A stretch of 64,000 nucleotides of DNA from Phyto melanocephala (taxonomy: Eukaryota; Arthropoda; Insecta; Diptera; Rhinophoridae), in the NCBI GenBank assembly GCA_941918925.1, contig OW799236.1, positions 64,566,685 to 64,630,684 of the forward strand, given 5' to 3'. The notes beneath the pieces were generated by a model. The model did no database searches, was not told where the DNA came from, and saw nothing but the letters and a program-made list of their open reading frames with translations. Position 1 is the stretch's first letter; the number at the start of each line of letters is the position of its first letter. A program made the translations under genes and the position numbers. Positions 11,543-22,961 of the stretch are shown here, piece after piece.

Positions 11543-11917
11543 GTTAATAATTGGTAAGTTTTTCATTTTAAAAAATATAACTTTATTTAGCAATTTCATC
11601 CGTCACCATTTACTTCCAAAGATTAAAAGTTAAAGTTTCTACTAGTAGCAAACATGATTTTTGTCATTCAGCAGAAATTCCATAAAAAACCAATTCAAAT
11701 GCAATTCATCATTTTTACTTTGCGCGTGCAAAGTAAAATGATATTTTAATTCTATAAAAACAATTTTATTTTGCAGACAGACTATGTAAGCAAAATCATT
11801 AATTTCTTGCTAAAATTTGAGGCGATTTAATGACCGTATGAAAATAATAAAAAATATAGTGCTGTCGCTTAACTTTTGAGACGGGTTAATGAACAATATA
11901 GTGCTGTCGCCTTAACT
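11542..11917 (-). repeat. 5' LTR of the errantivirus (376 bp)
   Basis: Pairs with 5795-6195. Begins AGTTAATAATTGG and ends GCCTTAACT on the plus strand, then the TGCA target duplication at 11918-11921. Confidence 0.9.
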
Positions 11918-12331
11918 TGCACATGTGTTCGTTGTTTAAACAAATCGATAGCTGGTGTGGACTGTAGATTTGAAGTAGATTCTGCCAAAAACTAGTGGCA
12001 AAATAGGTTTCGTTTAGTCTAGTAGAATTTAGTTAGTAAAGATCAGTAAGTCAGCAACGTTTAACAGATAATAAAATTATTTAAATATTTTTAATAATAA
12101 TTTATTAAAAATCTAAAATAATTTACAACGACTTTTATTATCACTTAAAGTTTTCACTAAATTAAATGAAGAAATACTTTATTTTACTTTTTTAAAGGAA
12201 GTAAAATAAGTAAAAAATATTTGTAAAAAAGTGTTAAGCTAGCACTTTTTTTCTAAAATTTTAGTGCTAATTTAAAAATATTGTGCTAATTCTAGCACTA
12301 AAAGTGCTTAAATGGGAACACTGGTTCTTAT

Positions 12332-12549
12332 GTCAATAATTGAACAAGTTACAGAACGTCGCTAGAAGTCTCTTCCATTTTAAAGGGAAGTGGTACCCGA
12401 GAAATATCATGGTGAGGCCACTGTCTTGGCAATGGGATCAGTAAGGTGAAATGTCTTACTAAGGTAATGAAAGCACTTTGTCTCATGCATTTTCATCGCT
12501 TTTAGCATTTTACCTTATGCCCTCCCTTACTGCCCAATCTGAATAAAAT
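12332..12549. other. Unassigned short stretch
   Basis: No gene or known repeat recognised between the hAT element and the next family A fragment. Confidence 0.3.
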
Positions 12550-12564
12550 TACTCAATAAATATG

Positions 12565-12817
12565 CAATATAATAACCCTTCACCTTTTTGAAGCCCCCCG
12601 ACATCACCTGGACCTGGGTGAGGTATTAAAATATCAGAAATATTGGGGAGTAGATCGGTATTGAAAATCAGAAACATCGGTACATAAACAACTGAGATAT
12701 GAGCAAAAACCCACGACCACCTCGATCTTTTTTTCACAAAAACAACAACAGCATACATACTAACAAACGTGGTATACTGGTTAGAGTAAACGTGGCAAAG
12801 AGTCCCAGCTGAACCAA
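12565..12817 (+). repeat. Family A repeat, internally deleted copy
   Basis: Shares with 62520-62760 the run from TTTGAAGCCCCCCGACAT through TGAGCAAAAACCCACGACC to the TATACTGGTTAGAG block. The start (ACCCTTCACC) is present, but the family A core with the GTCCGTGTGT motif is deleted. Confidence 0.65.
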
Positions 12818-14712
12818 AAACAAGTAAGAGCACTATATTCGGCTGTGCCGAATCTTTTATACCCACCACCAATTTTGTGTACATTTAAAGCACAATATTT
12901 ATTATTTTGTTAATCATTATGGAATAATCTCTTTATAATAAAATATGTATCACTTTCTTTGTAGAGGGTGGTTAAATTTTAAGGGCCCATGTTGAAGGTG
13001 AACTACACCTAGTCTTTAAATTTCTTTTCTGCATTTCACTTAACATTTCTCAATCTCAAACTTACTCAATTTGATCCGTGGAAAGATACGCAAATGAGCA
13101 TCGCTTTAAAGTTATTCAGGTTTTTTATAAAAATGGGCTTTCAAATCAAAATGCATTTTGTGAACTTCGTAATTCTTTTGATCAACATAATCATTCAAAT
13201 TCGTCCACAATCGGGAGAATTGTAAAAAATATTTAAATTTCTACAAAAAAGGTCTGTATAAAATGTAAGAAAATCTGTGAACGCCTTCTTAGTTCGTTAA
13301 ATGGGAACCATTGCAGTTTTTTGCAATAGTGTGGCAAAATAGAAGTCAACCTCGACTCATCATCATGCCCAACAATTGAGCATCAACATTGTCATTGAAA
13401 ATTTGGACCATCAGATGGAGGAGTGGCGCCAAGGATGGGGGGGGTTGTATTTGGCCGATATTTTGTTAAATACATAATTGAACCATACAAATATTATCAT
13501 TATACAAAGAAATGATAATAAATTCAACATCGGCCTTTAAAATTTAACCACCCTTTATAACTTCGATATGCTACTAAAATGCTTTTGTAAATGTAGTCTT
13601 TCAATGAAAGTGGGCGTTAAAGTAGGCGTGTCAATAAAGTTTCTGCTAATAAATACAACTTAGATATTTCAATATAGTCCATTATTTTGCGAAAAACTTT
13701 GTCAATAGAGAAATTACATGCATTTAAGATAAACCGTTATATGGGAGGTAGGCGTTAAAGTGGGCGTGTCACCTTAACTTAACTACATCTAATTTTGGCG
13801 GTTTTTTGAGCGTTTAAATTTCATTAACGGTAGATGACGTGAAAAATGGGCGTTATAGTAGGCGTGTCAAAGTTGTTTTTGCTAATGAGTACAACTAAGG
13901 TTTTTCAATATAGTACTTTATTATTCCAAAATCTTTATTAATAGAGAAATTATATGAATTTCAGTTAAACCGTTATATGGGAGGTGGGCATAAAAGTGGG
14001 CGTGGCACCTAAATTCTCTGGCACAGTAATGATATTGCCTAGAAGGATATATGTAGCAAATTTGATCATCATACCTCTAATTTTGTCGGTATTATGAGAT
14101 TTTAAATTTCATTAACGGTAGATAACGTGAAAAGTGGGCGTTATAGTAGGCATGTCAAAGTTGTGTTTGCGAATGAGTACAACTTAGATGTTTCAATATA
14201 GGCCTTTATTATTCCAAAATCTATATTAATAGAGAAATTATATGAACTTTGGGTAAAGCGTTATATGGGAGGTGGGCGTAAAAGTGGGTGTGGCACATGG
14301 ATTTTACGTTAGAACAAAGCATTTGACCAAAAAGTAATGAGTGCAAAATTTCAGAGTCGTACATCCAATTTTGTTGCTTTTATGACGTTTTTGTTTTTAA
14401 ATATACCGAAAAATACACTATGCGGTATAAATTTTCGTACATTTTGATCGATAACTCCTTTCCTAATTCATAGATTTAGATAATTTTCGGGGAAAGATAT
14501 TGTTTTTACTCAGGAAATATATATTCGAAGTTTCATGAGTCTACGTTTATGCGTCTGGACACAATTCCATTTTATTCGATGTGCGAAGGACACTGTTTTT
14601 TCGACCTACTCTTGCTTTTCGAGCTATAACTCTCTTTCTAATATTCCGATTTGGCCCTTTTAGCTGCAAGCCACAGATATATTTTGACACAGCCGAATAT
14701 ACTTATCATTCA
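12818..14712 (+). repeat. Family B dispersed repeat with internal degenerate tandem units
   Basis: Begins at AACAAGTAAGAGCACTATAT with a TTCGGC..GCCGAA-type palindrome, and ends near ACAGCCGAATATACTTATC. Between 13560 and 14300 it repeats units containing CGTTATATGGGAGG (near 13735, 13972, 14260) and GTGGGCGT-like boxes, spaced about 237 and 288 bp. It is split by the mariner derivative at 12964-13555. No protein is encoded. Confidence 0.65.
12964..13555 (+). mobile_element. Internally deleted mariner element with TA target duplication
   Basis: Inverted repeats of about 33 bp begin GAGGGTGGTTAAATTTTAAG at the left and, reversed, AAGGGTGGTTAAATTTTAAA at the right, flanked by TA (12962-12963 and 13556-13557). 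The plus strand retains a transposase N-terminal helix-turn-helix fragment (VIQVFYKNGLSNQNAFCELR near 13110) and a C-terminal tail (EEWRQGWGGLYLADIL near 13420). The catalytic core is deleted. The uninterrupted target is preserved in the other family B copy near 5697-5726. Confidence 0.85.
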
Positions 14713-15430
14713 TACTAGTTCTTTTAAATATTTATTTGAATTTTTAAGTTTTCCTCTTCAGTTTCTCAATGTAAAATCGATCGATCATTTCTTTTATACT
14801 GCATTCGTTCTAACTCTCTCTTGACCAGCTTCCAGAGTCTTTGGTTGGGAGACTTAAAAAAACCTTAACTCAAAAGTTAAAAGCCGTTAAACCGTGTGAT
14901 ATTTCTGGCCAATACAAATATACAAAACGTTATATAAGGCGACTTTAACTATTCTGTTATTGATCACGGCTCTTTATCTCTTTCCAGTCATAGAAATAAA
15001 AAACCCTGTATTCTGTATGTATTTTGGATATAGTATATATCAAATATCACTGGAGATTATAGGCCATAGTTTAAAACAAATTATTACTTTGACAACAGGT
15101 GTGTTATTAACCTGTATTTAATGGCTGCAAAAAATAGCTTTTTTCCTTACATTTTCAATGATAATAAAATTTTTTTAGTAAAATTTGTCAATTTATTTTA
15201 TAAATTTTGTTCATTCATCTGCTATCTATTATATGCGCTAATTTATCTAACTTTAATAAATGTATTTATCATGTTGCAATTTCAATTGCAGAATAAATTA
15301 AAAACATTAGTCTTAAGACAATTCAGTAAAAAAAAATTATAAAAAATTAATTTCTTTAATTTAGGTTTCAACAGTTTTATAAAAGGTTTCTCAATAATAA
15401 TGCACTTTTTAAATTTAGTGTAATATTTTT
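14713..15430. other. AT-rich stretch without recognised genes
   Basis: Nothing identified. Near 14860-14900 there is AACTCAAAAGTTAA followed by GCCGTTAAACCG, which resembles fragments of the errantivirus LTR and may be LTR debris. Confidence 0.3.
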
Positions 15431-15432
15431 TT

Positions 15433-15930
15433 GTGCCATTGACAACTGAAATTTGGCAGCTGTCACATATGTTATTTCGATTATTAAAATTGGAACATTT
15501 CATGAAAGAACAACGCATTATAATTTGTAAAACTTATTACAAAAATATGGAAAGTCTGCTGACACCGCTCGAGAACTTCAAAGTATTTTTAGTCGAAAAA
15601 GTGCACCTTATGCGTCAAACATTCGAAGAATGGTCAAAATATTTAAAGAAACTTGATCCGTTATGGACAGTGAGCAACTGTCCGTTGCAGATTTTGTTTA
15701 GGCGGCGTTATTGGGTCTACATTTTTGGAAGATGAGATAAAAAGAAGTTTTTATTCTCTCAACTTCACAGCATTTATTTAGGCGGCATGTGGTTTCAGCA
15801 AGACGACTTAACCTGTCACACTACGTATGAAACAAATATGCAACACATTACCTTAAGAAATTCTATTGTGAACTGGCTACCAAGATCATGCAATTTAATT
15901 TTTTTAAGATTTTGTAAGATCTTGGGTCTT
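15433..15930 (+). pseudogene. Mariner transposase remnant with internal deletion
   Basis: The first part reads MKEQRIIICKTYYKNMESLL and VEKVHLMRQTFEEWSKYLKK, matching the N-terminal helix-turn-helix of a mariner transposase. After a deletion near 15735-15780 the sequence resumes with MWFQQDDLTCHT and VNWLPRSCNL, the region around the second catalytic Asp and just before the third. Frameshifts and stops are present, and the third catalytic region has decayed. Only about a third of the gene remains. Confidence 0.7.
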
Positions 15931-16336
15931 TGCGAATAAATTCAGCAGAAAAAATTCCTGAGCTTAAATCCAAGATCCAACGAGTCGTTAGAGTAATGAC
16001 CTGTCATCCTTGACGTGGGGTCATTTGACGGATATTTTACTTTATATTTCATCGGAATATGTCTTATTTACAATCCAATAAAAAATCATGTCAGTTTCAA
16101 AAAATAAGTGCTTCTATTTTAAAATGAAACAGTGCACTCTTACCGAGACACCCTTTATGAAAATCCTCCCCTTGCACAATCTACAAAAAAGATCTAAATT
16201 TGCTATTATTAATAAAAACATCGATCAGATTTGTTAAGCTTCTGGCTGGTCGCGAACGTAACGCAAGAACATTATTTTAATAGATCGCAAAGAATTTAAA
16301 GAAATTATTAGCAATTATTCAAGAAAAAATTCTATT
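15931..16336. other. Unassigned stretch before the mag-like element
   Basis: No feature recognised; the last five bases before 16342 are the CTTAT target site of the LTR element. Confidence 0.35.
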
Positions 16337-16341
16337 CTTAT

Positions 16342-16485
16342 TGTGGTGTTGCGCCATCTAGGTGTGAGTTACATCACGACACCATTAATATATTATTAAA
16401 GATGATCTGTCAAACTAGTTATTAAGCATGAAATGAAATAATAATAAATTACTTCTTTTTCAACCACCAAACACGATACATTATA
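16342..16485 (+). repeat. 5' LTR, mag-like element (144 bp)
   Basis: Identical by eye to 20909-21052. Preceded by CTTAT. Confidence 0.9.
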
Positions 16486-16486
16486 G

Positions 16487-16502
16487 TGGCGACGACTTTT
16501 GG
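16487..16502 (+). promoter_or_regulatory. Primer-binding site, probably tRNA-Ser
   Basis: One base after the LTR the sequence reads TGGCGACGAC. Its first nine bases match the complement of the 3' end of a fly tRNA-Ser (recalled). mag-lineage elements are known to use tRNA-Ser. Confidence 0.55.
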
Positions 16503-16641
16503 TAAAATAAAAACAACAGTGTGCATAGCGTAGTGTAAATAATACATTTTTTTTATATAATAATTATTATATAAATAAGCAGATTTTCTGTGTTAAAAAT
16601 CGTGTGAATTTTGGTGGTATTATTTGTTCAATATTGTAAAG

Positions 16642-19600
16642 ATGCCAGGTCCAGGTGATACAACCATAGCTCACAACGAGAGTATTTTTACAACATCCAT
16701 GGCAACTGGTATAAAGAAGTTCCGGCCGGTTGTGGACAAGTGGTGTCTTTGGCAAGAGGTGTTGGATTCTCATTTTGTGGAGGCGGCGGTGGAAGAAGAC
16801 CGTATAAAAACGTCAACGTTATTGAAGGCTGTTGGCCTTGAAGCGTATGGCTTGTTGAGGGAATTGTGTTTCCCTGATTTACCTGCTAAGAAGAAGTATA
16901 AGGAGTTATGTGACATGCTAAATCAGCATTATTCGCCCCCCGTGATAATTTTTCGGGAGCGCAGAAATTTTTTGGACGCAAAGAAAAGGGATGAGGAATC
17001 CGTATCAGTGTGGTATGCACGTTTAAAAAAATTAGCAATGGAGTGCAAATTTGGACCACAGCTGGAAAAATTTGTGTTAAATAAATTTGTCACTGGATTT
17101 GGGGGCAAAATTTTTGAAAGGCTGTGTGAGGAGGATGAAACCCTTACTTTAGAAGTTGCCTGAAGGAAGGCGTTAACTATGGAGGCTAAGCTGTATGCGC
17201 AAAGGGGTACAAATGAAGAGATTAATTATGTGCAAAGAAAATATGCACGGGGACCTAAAAAGTATAACACCAACAACAACAACAGCAAAGATGAAGCAAC
17301 GAGTAGCAGTAAAAACAACAAACAATTTAATGTCTACGAGAATAACGGCAGCAAGAAGATAAAAAAGAAATGTACTCATTGCGGATGGAAGAATCACGCA
17401 AGCGATAAATGTAAATACAAAAGCAGTGTTTGTAACAAATGTCACAAGGTGGGGCATTTAGCTAGTGTATGCAATAATAATCAAGTTAATGTGGTTCAAG
17501 TATCAAATGGGAATTTGCCTAAAAATAAGTGTTATGAAAGATTAAATGAATATAGTAATGATAATTTTTTTTCTGTTTACAGTGTAACGGATGAAGGTTC
17601 GGCTGCTCCATTTACATTGTCGGTGGAAGTTGATAATGTAATGGTTGAGTTTGTTTTGGATACTGGGGCTGTTTGTTCGTTGATATCAAGTGAAACATTT
17701 AGTAATATTTTTAAAGACAAGCGATTGAATCCCTGTACAAAAAAATTATGTGCCTACGGAGGAGATGGCATAAATGTTATTGGTGAGTTTTTAGCAACGG
17801 TGAGATTTCGTGGCCAAATTAAAAATTTACGTTTTGTTGTTACGAATACGCGTAGCCCTCCTATATTAGGTTGTGATTTTATGACGATGTTCGGTATCGG
17901 TCTCTCGAATGTCAATTCAATAAGGGACATAAGTGAATGTGTACTAAGCATAAAGGAACGTTTCGTAAACGTGTTTAGAGAGGATTTAGGTTTATACACA
18001 GGGGGTACGGTAACTTTAAATTTGAGGGAAAACGTTAGACCAATTTTTTGTAAACCAAGGCCTGTGCCAATGGCTTGGCGTTCGAAAATTGGAATACAAC
18101 TACAGGATTTAGTAAAACAAGGCGTTTTAGTACACGTAGACAATTCGGAGTGGGGCACACCTTTGGTACCCATTATTAAACCCAATGGTCAGATTCGTAT
18201 TTGCGGGGATTATAAATCCACCATTAACAAATATTTAGAAGACGTAGAATATCCTCTTCCGTTAATTGACGAACTATTTGCTTCTCTTCGTGGAGAACTT
18301 TTTACGAAATTAGACTTGTCTAACGCTTATAATCAGTTGTTGTAAGATGAAAGTTCTCAATTGTTATGCGCCTGGAGTACCCACATGGGTATATTCAAAA
18401 TGACTCGTTTACCATTTGGTGTCAAGCCTGCGGCAGCTATTTTTCAAAAGACTATTGAAAATATTTTACGTGGTATTCCAAACGTAGTAAACTATTTGGA
18501 TGATATTATCATCACAGGTCGTAATTTCGAGGATCACGTCAAAACTATTGAGTTGGTATTAACTAAGTTAGAGGCTGTAGGTTTGCGTCTTAATAGTACT
18601 AAGTGTGAATTTTTCAAAGATAAAGTATCTTATTTAGGATTCAACATTGATAGGGATGGTTTGAGTATGAATAAAGATCGTATTTCGTCAGTTTTGGAAG
18701 CACCAGTTCCTAGAAATGTGTCTGAGGTTAGAGCCTTTGTAGGGATGCTGAATTATTATTCAAAATTTATTCCCAATTTTGCCCATAAAATGGCGCCTCT
18801 TTATGAACTTTTGCGAAAGGATGTAAAATTTAAATGGTCTAAATTGTGTCAAAATGCTTTTGAGTCGTTAAAAGGGGAGGTGACGTCTGATAAAATTTTG
18901 GTTCATTTTAACCCTAGACTGCCTATATTGCTTTCAACGGATGCTTCTAATTACGCGGTAGCGGGTATTTTATCCCATATGTGCGCAGATGGGACGACAA
19001 AGCCCATAGCTTTTGTTTCTCGTGCACTTACACAAACCGAAAGGAATTACAGTGCTATACAAAAGGAAGCGTTGGCTATTGTTTTTAGCGTAACGAAACT
19101 TAAGCAATATTTACTTGGCAATCATTTTACTTTAGAGTCAGATCATAAACCGCTTTTAGCCATTTTTGGAGAGAATAAAGGGTTGCCTGTTATGGCCGCA
19201 GCTCGTATCCAAAGATGGGCTTTCATTTTATCTGGTTTTAATTATACCATGCGTTTTGTTAAGGGTGCAGAAAATTCTGCAGATCATTTATCTCGTTTTC
19301 CTCAACGAAAAGTAGTAGAAGTCAGTGAAGACTTTGGTTTTGTAAATTATATTAGTGGAGATAATAGGCTAAATTTAAATTTTAAAGATATTTCTAGGGA
19401 AACTAGACGTGATCCTATTTTGGCTAAAGTGAAGAAGGTTGGCAAAATTGGATCGTTGAAGGGTGATGAATTTGTTCCTTTCGTTAGTCGCAGAGATGAG
19501 CTTTCGGTAGAATACGATTGTATTTTATGGGGTTTTAGAGTAGTAGTCCCACGAAAATTACGTAGTAAAATTTTACGGCAGTTGCATTATTCACATTTCG

Positions 19601-20664
19601 GAATAGTGAAAACTAAATCTTTAGCTCGTTCGTATGTGTGGTGGCCTAAAATAGACCACGATATTGAAAAATTAGTTTCTAATTGTATTTCGTGTAAATT
19701 AGGCCAACCAAGTCCTGAAAAAGGCCCCTTAATCCCATGGAGGTCCACGGACTCCGCGTGGTCCCGACTTCATATTGATTTTGCGGGTCCTATTAAGGAT
19801 TTTCACTTTCTTTTAATCATCGATTCGTACTCAAAGTGGGTCGAGGTATTTAAAACGAAAAGTATAACAACAAGTTTTACCATCGGCAAATTGCGTGAAG
19901 TTTTTGGAAGGTTTGGGTTAATAGATACTTTAGTGAGTGATAACGGGCGGCAGTTTACGGCCGATGAATTCCAAGTTTTCATGAAGGCAAATAATATTAA
20001 GCATATTTTGACCGCTCCAGGTCATCCGGCGACCAATGGTCGGGCCGAAAATTTTGTGAAAACTTTTAAAAAGTCTCTGTTGGCCAATCTACGTGATGGG
20101 GAAAACCTCGATGAGATCGTAAATACGTTTTTGTTTGATTATAGATCAACAAAACATTGCACTACAGGTGAAACGCCTGCTAAATTGTTATTAGGTAAAG
20201 AGATTAAGACACGTTTTAGTATGCTTAGTCCACCTTTGGTGAAGAATAAAATGGTTGAGAGTCAGTTGTCAAACACCAAAAATCATAAAGGGGCACGAAT
20301 TATTAATTTTGATACCGGTAGAAATGTTTTTGTTCGTGACTATTCTAATCCGAATAAAGCTGCGTGGCAAGAAGCTACGGTTAAAGAACGTTTAGGTCCG
20401 CAATCGTATCGTTGTATTTTAACTAGAAATAACAAAATAATTAAAAGACACGTTGATCAAATGATTCGCGGTACAGAAAACGAAAATGAGAGCGCTGATG
20501 TGGGCGAACAAGCAGTTCCAAGTGCTTCCATTGACAAAAATTCATCAGATTCTGATAAATCAGCTTCTGGGGAAGAGGGTGGACAGCTGTACGTTACTCC
20601 GTGTCAAAGAGAGACTAGATCTCGTAATTTAAGGCGTTTGCAACGTCCTAATTACAAAGAATAA
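16642..20664 (+). pseudogene. gag-pol: Gag-Pol polyprotein of the mag-like element, two in-frame stops
   Basis: One frame runs from the ATG at 16642 (context AAAGATGCCAGG) to TAA at 20662. Gag comes first, with the conserved block ESVSVWYARLKKLAMECKFG. Two CCHC zinc knuckles (C-x2-C-x4-H-x4-C) lie at 17371-17458. The protease has FVLDTGAVCSLIS, with the flap/C-terminal motif ILGCDFM. Reverse transcriptase follows with GVKPAAAIFQ and the catalytic YLDDII, and RNase H with LSTDASNYAVAGIL, IQKEALAIVF and SDHKPL. Integrase has its HHCC domain (HYSHFG to CISCKLG) and the DDE residues in HIDFAGPI, LVSDNGRQF and GRAENFVKTF, ending in an acidic tail. A TGA at 17161-17163 (end of capsid) and a TAA at 18343-18345 (inside RT, after NAYNQLL) interrupt it; no frameshift was seen. 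All catalytic motifs look intact, so these are the only visible lesions. Confidence 0.9.
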
Positions 20665-20897
20665 CTTTTTATATTATATTATATTTGTTATATTTCGAAA
20701 TTATTTTTATATTTAAAAGTATAGAAACTATTATATTAGAAAACAAGAAGAGCTTTTGTATATAACTATTTTTCGTATCAGTTAGAAGAAGTATTTACTT
20801 TAAAATTGTTAAATTTAGTTATAATAACAAAATTTATTTTTGTGTTCTAGTATATAAACCCAAAATTTGATAAATATTACTACTTATTATTAAACTT

Positions 20898-20907
20898 GAG
20901 ATGGGAG
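20898..20907 (+). promoter_or_regulatory. Polypurine tract of the mag-like element
   Basis: GAGATGGGAG one base before the 3' LTR. Confidence 0.65.
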
Positions 20908-20908
20908 T

Positions 20909-21052
20909 TGTGGTGTTGCGCCATCTAGGTGTGAGTTACATCACGACACCATTAATATATTATTAAAGATGATCTGTCAAACTAGTTATTAAGCATGAAA
21001 TGAAATAATAATAAATTACTTCTTTTTCAACCACCAAACACGATACATTATA
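20909..21052 (+). repeat. 3' LTR, mag-like element (144 bp)
   Basis: Identical by eye to 16342-16485. Followed by CTTAT. Confidence 0.9.
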
Positions 21053-21057
21053 CTTAT

Positions 21058-21860
21058 TATGCCAATTTATACTCTGGCTCTTTTCCTCTCTCTTTGTTTT
21101 GTTCTAATGAATTTCTAAGACTCTAGTTAGAAGATACATGATTTATGCAACACATATTTCTTCACACTTAAATACCAACCTGAAGCAGCAAGCAGTTTTT
21201 AGGAATAACAAAAACAAAACATTGTTTGTTTCGTAAAATATTAGAAGAACAAAAAAGAAAAATGAAATAAAAATGATAGTAATACTTTTGTAACTGGCTC
21301 GGACGATGTAACTAAGACTTATTTAGCACAGCTTTAGTTAAAGCGACTTTGGCCAGACTAACCAGTCAACCTAACCTAGTTATATTCATTTTATTTTTAC
21401 CATTTTTTTTTCTTCTGCTGTTTGAATTGTGGTAAAAAAGGGCTTCGTGAAAACATTGTTCTACTTTGTTTTTTATTATGTTTGTTATCTTCTTTTTTTT
21501 AATTCTAAAAGAGCACAAGGCTTAACAACAATTGTTAAAAGACTACTTACATTTTGCTTCTTTTTTTTTCTTGTCACTTTTTTTTTTCCATAAAGCTTAA
21601 AAATAAAAGAAATAGTTTTTTAAGATGAGTTTTATGTTTTTTCTTATTTTATTACATACATGAATTTTTATAATTTTTTTTTTTACAAAATTTACCTTAA
21701 ATCTAATAAAAGACAACTTAAAATGTAGTTTGTGCTTATTATTAATTAAGTCTTATAAGAAAAGTGCCATGTGTTTATCATTAAGTTTTGGAATAGTCTA
21801 GATTTAAATAACACCACTTTTTGGAAGTAATAAGAAAAAATATTCATTGTGTCCGAGTCT
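21058..21860. other. AT-rich stretch without recognised genes
   Basis: Long T-runs and no coding or repeat signature recognised. Confidence 0.35.
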
Positions 21861-21864
21861 ATAA

Positions 21865-22961
21865 CACTGGTTTACAGCCAAAAAATACCAAGAACGCCAC
21901 ATGCCTAGATAAGTTAATTGGGACCTCCTGAACACGAAAAACGTTGTTATTTTTTTTTCTAAGTACCGTTTTTTAGATAACGGTACTTTTGTGTTTTTCG
22001 GTGTATGGTCTCACTCAAACCCTTGTGGAGCCCAACCGAAAAGTCTGATCGAGATAAGTGGCATAACGTTAGAAAGGTAATTGAATGCCTTTTCCGTCGA
22101 TATGCTGAAAATTTCTATCTGATAAGAAATGGCTGAGTTATGGCACCTCAAAGTTGAAAATTTGCCTATTTTTTACGTTTTTTTCAAAATTTTTCATTTT
22201 TACTTCATTTTTTCTACGTTATAGTAAAGATCTGGAATGTTTTATTTCTTAACCAAATAGCTTATTTAATTACCAACATTTTAAGCGTAATTTGAAAAAA
22301 ATCGGATGAAAAATAAAGTTTTTATTAAGGATTTTGTGGAACGACAATATTTTCATCTTCATTGCTCACACTATATTCGGCGTAAATTAAAAAAATTAAA
22401 TTAAAATTCCAAAAACTGATGGACGCCGAATATATGTAGTGTGTGAGCAATGAAGATGAAAATATTGTCGTTCCACAAAATCCTTAATAAAAACTTTAGT
22501 TTTTATCCGATTTTTTTCAAATTACGCTTAAAATGTTTGTAATTAAATAAGCTATTTGGTTAAGAAATAAAACATTCCAGATCTTTACTATAACGTAGAA
22601 AAAAAACGAAGTAAAAATGAAAAATTTTGAAAAAAACGTAAAAAATAGGCAAATTTTCAACTTTGAGGTGCCATTACTCAGCCATTTCTTATCAGATAGA
22701 AATTTGCAGCATATTGACGCAAAAGGCATTCAATTACCTTTCCAACGATATGCCATTTATCTCGATCAGACTTTTCGGTTGGGCTCCACAAGGGTTTGAG
22801 TGGGACCATATACCAAAAAACACAAAAGTACCGTTATCTGAAAAACGGTACTTAGAAAAAAAAAAATTACAGCGTTTTTCGTGTTCAGGAGGTCCCAATT
22901 AACTTATCTAGGCATGTGGCGTTCTTGGTATTTTTCCAAATTAAAAATTTGTAAAGCAGTG
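21865..22961. mobile_element. Foldback-type palindromic element of about 1.1 kb
   Basis: The arm 21881-22383 is nearly perfectly repeated, inverted, at 22423-22935, with a 39-bp AT-rich spacer. Matching landmarks include TACCAAGAACGCCACATGCC at the left against GGCATGTGGCGTTCTTGGTA at the right, and GGAACGACAATATTTTCATC near the centre. Outer ends add CACTGGTTTACA and TGTAAAGCAGTG, the same kind of termini as the large transposon at 43145-56358. No target duplication was recognised. Open frames inside have no family similarity. Confidence 0.85.

Larger units (their letters stand above)
5795..11917 (-). mobile_element. Env-containing gypsy-type LTR retrotransposon (errantivirus), defective
   Basis: Two LTRs flank a 5.3-kb interior. 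The ends are AGTTAA...TTAACT and the target duplication is the palindrome TGCA (5791-5794 and 11918-11921), as usual for insect errantiviruses. In sense (minus) order the interior holds a primer site, a leader with tandem repeats, gag, protease-RT-RNase H, then directly the second half of env and a polypurine tract. Integrase and the front of env have been removed by one deletion near 7400-7440. Stops in gag and env add to the damage. The copy cannot be autonomous. Confidence 0.9.
4875..12323. mobile_element. hAT-type element (TIR CAGTGTTGCCA), now carrying nested insertions
   Basis: The left end reads CAGTGTTGCCA and the right end, reverse-complemented, CAGTGTTCCCA. The flanking octamers GTTCTCAT (4867-4874) and GTTCTTAT (12324-12331) agree at 7 of 8 positions, fitting the 8-bp target duplication of hAT transposons. 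Both subterminal regions carry repeated AAGTGCTAAAA-like motifs (4923-4945; 12230-12310 inverted). No transposase is visible, so it is non-autonomous. It contains a family B fragment and an errantivirus. A second left end of the same family lies at 62214. Confidence 0.6.
16342..21052 (+). mobile_element. mag-like Ty3/gypsy LTR retrotransposon, 4.7 kb
   Basis: Short 144-bp LTRs at both ends look identical by eye and start TGTGGTG and end CATTATA. A 5-bp target duplication CTTAT flanks the element (16337-16341 and 21053-21057). A primer site follows the first LTR and a polypurine tract precedes the second. A single Gag-Pol frame (16642-20664) fills the interior. The identical LTRs indicate recent insertion, yet two in-frame stop codons interrupt the polyprotein. 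Assignment to the mag lineage rests on Gag-Pol in one frame, two CCHC knuckles, short LTRs and the probable tRNA-Ser primer. Confidence 0.88.

Noticed and set aside
11190..11633. Overlapping Phe/Leu- or Lys-rich open frames on both strands
   Set aside because: They run through the 57-bp tandem repeats of the errantivirus leader; the open frames are a by-product of the repeat.
12549..12884. Minus-strand 111-codon frame
   Set aside because: It crosses the boundary of family A and family B repeats, and similar frames occur in other family A copies (62520-62756).
22517..22902. Open frames inside the palindrome
   Set aside because: Short, without family similarity, and explained by the inverted repeat.
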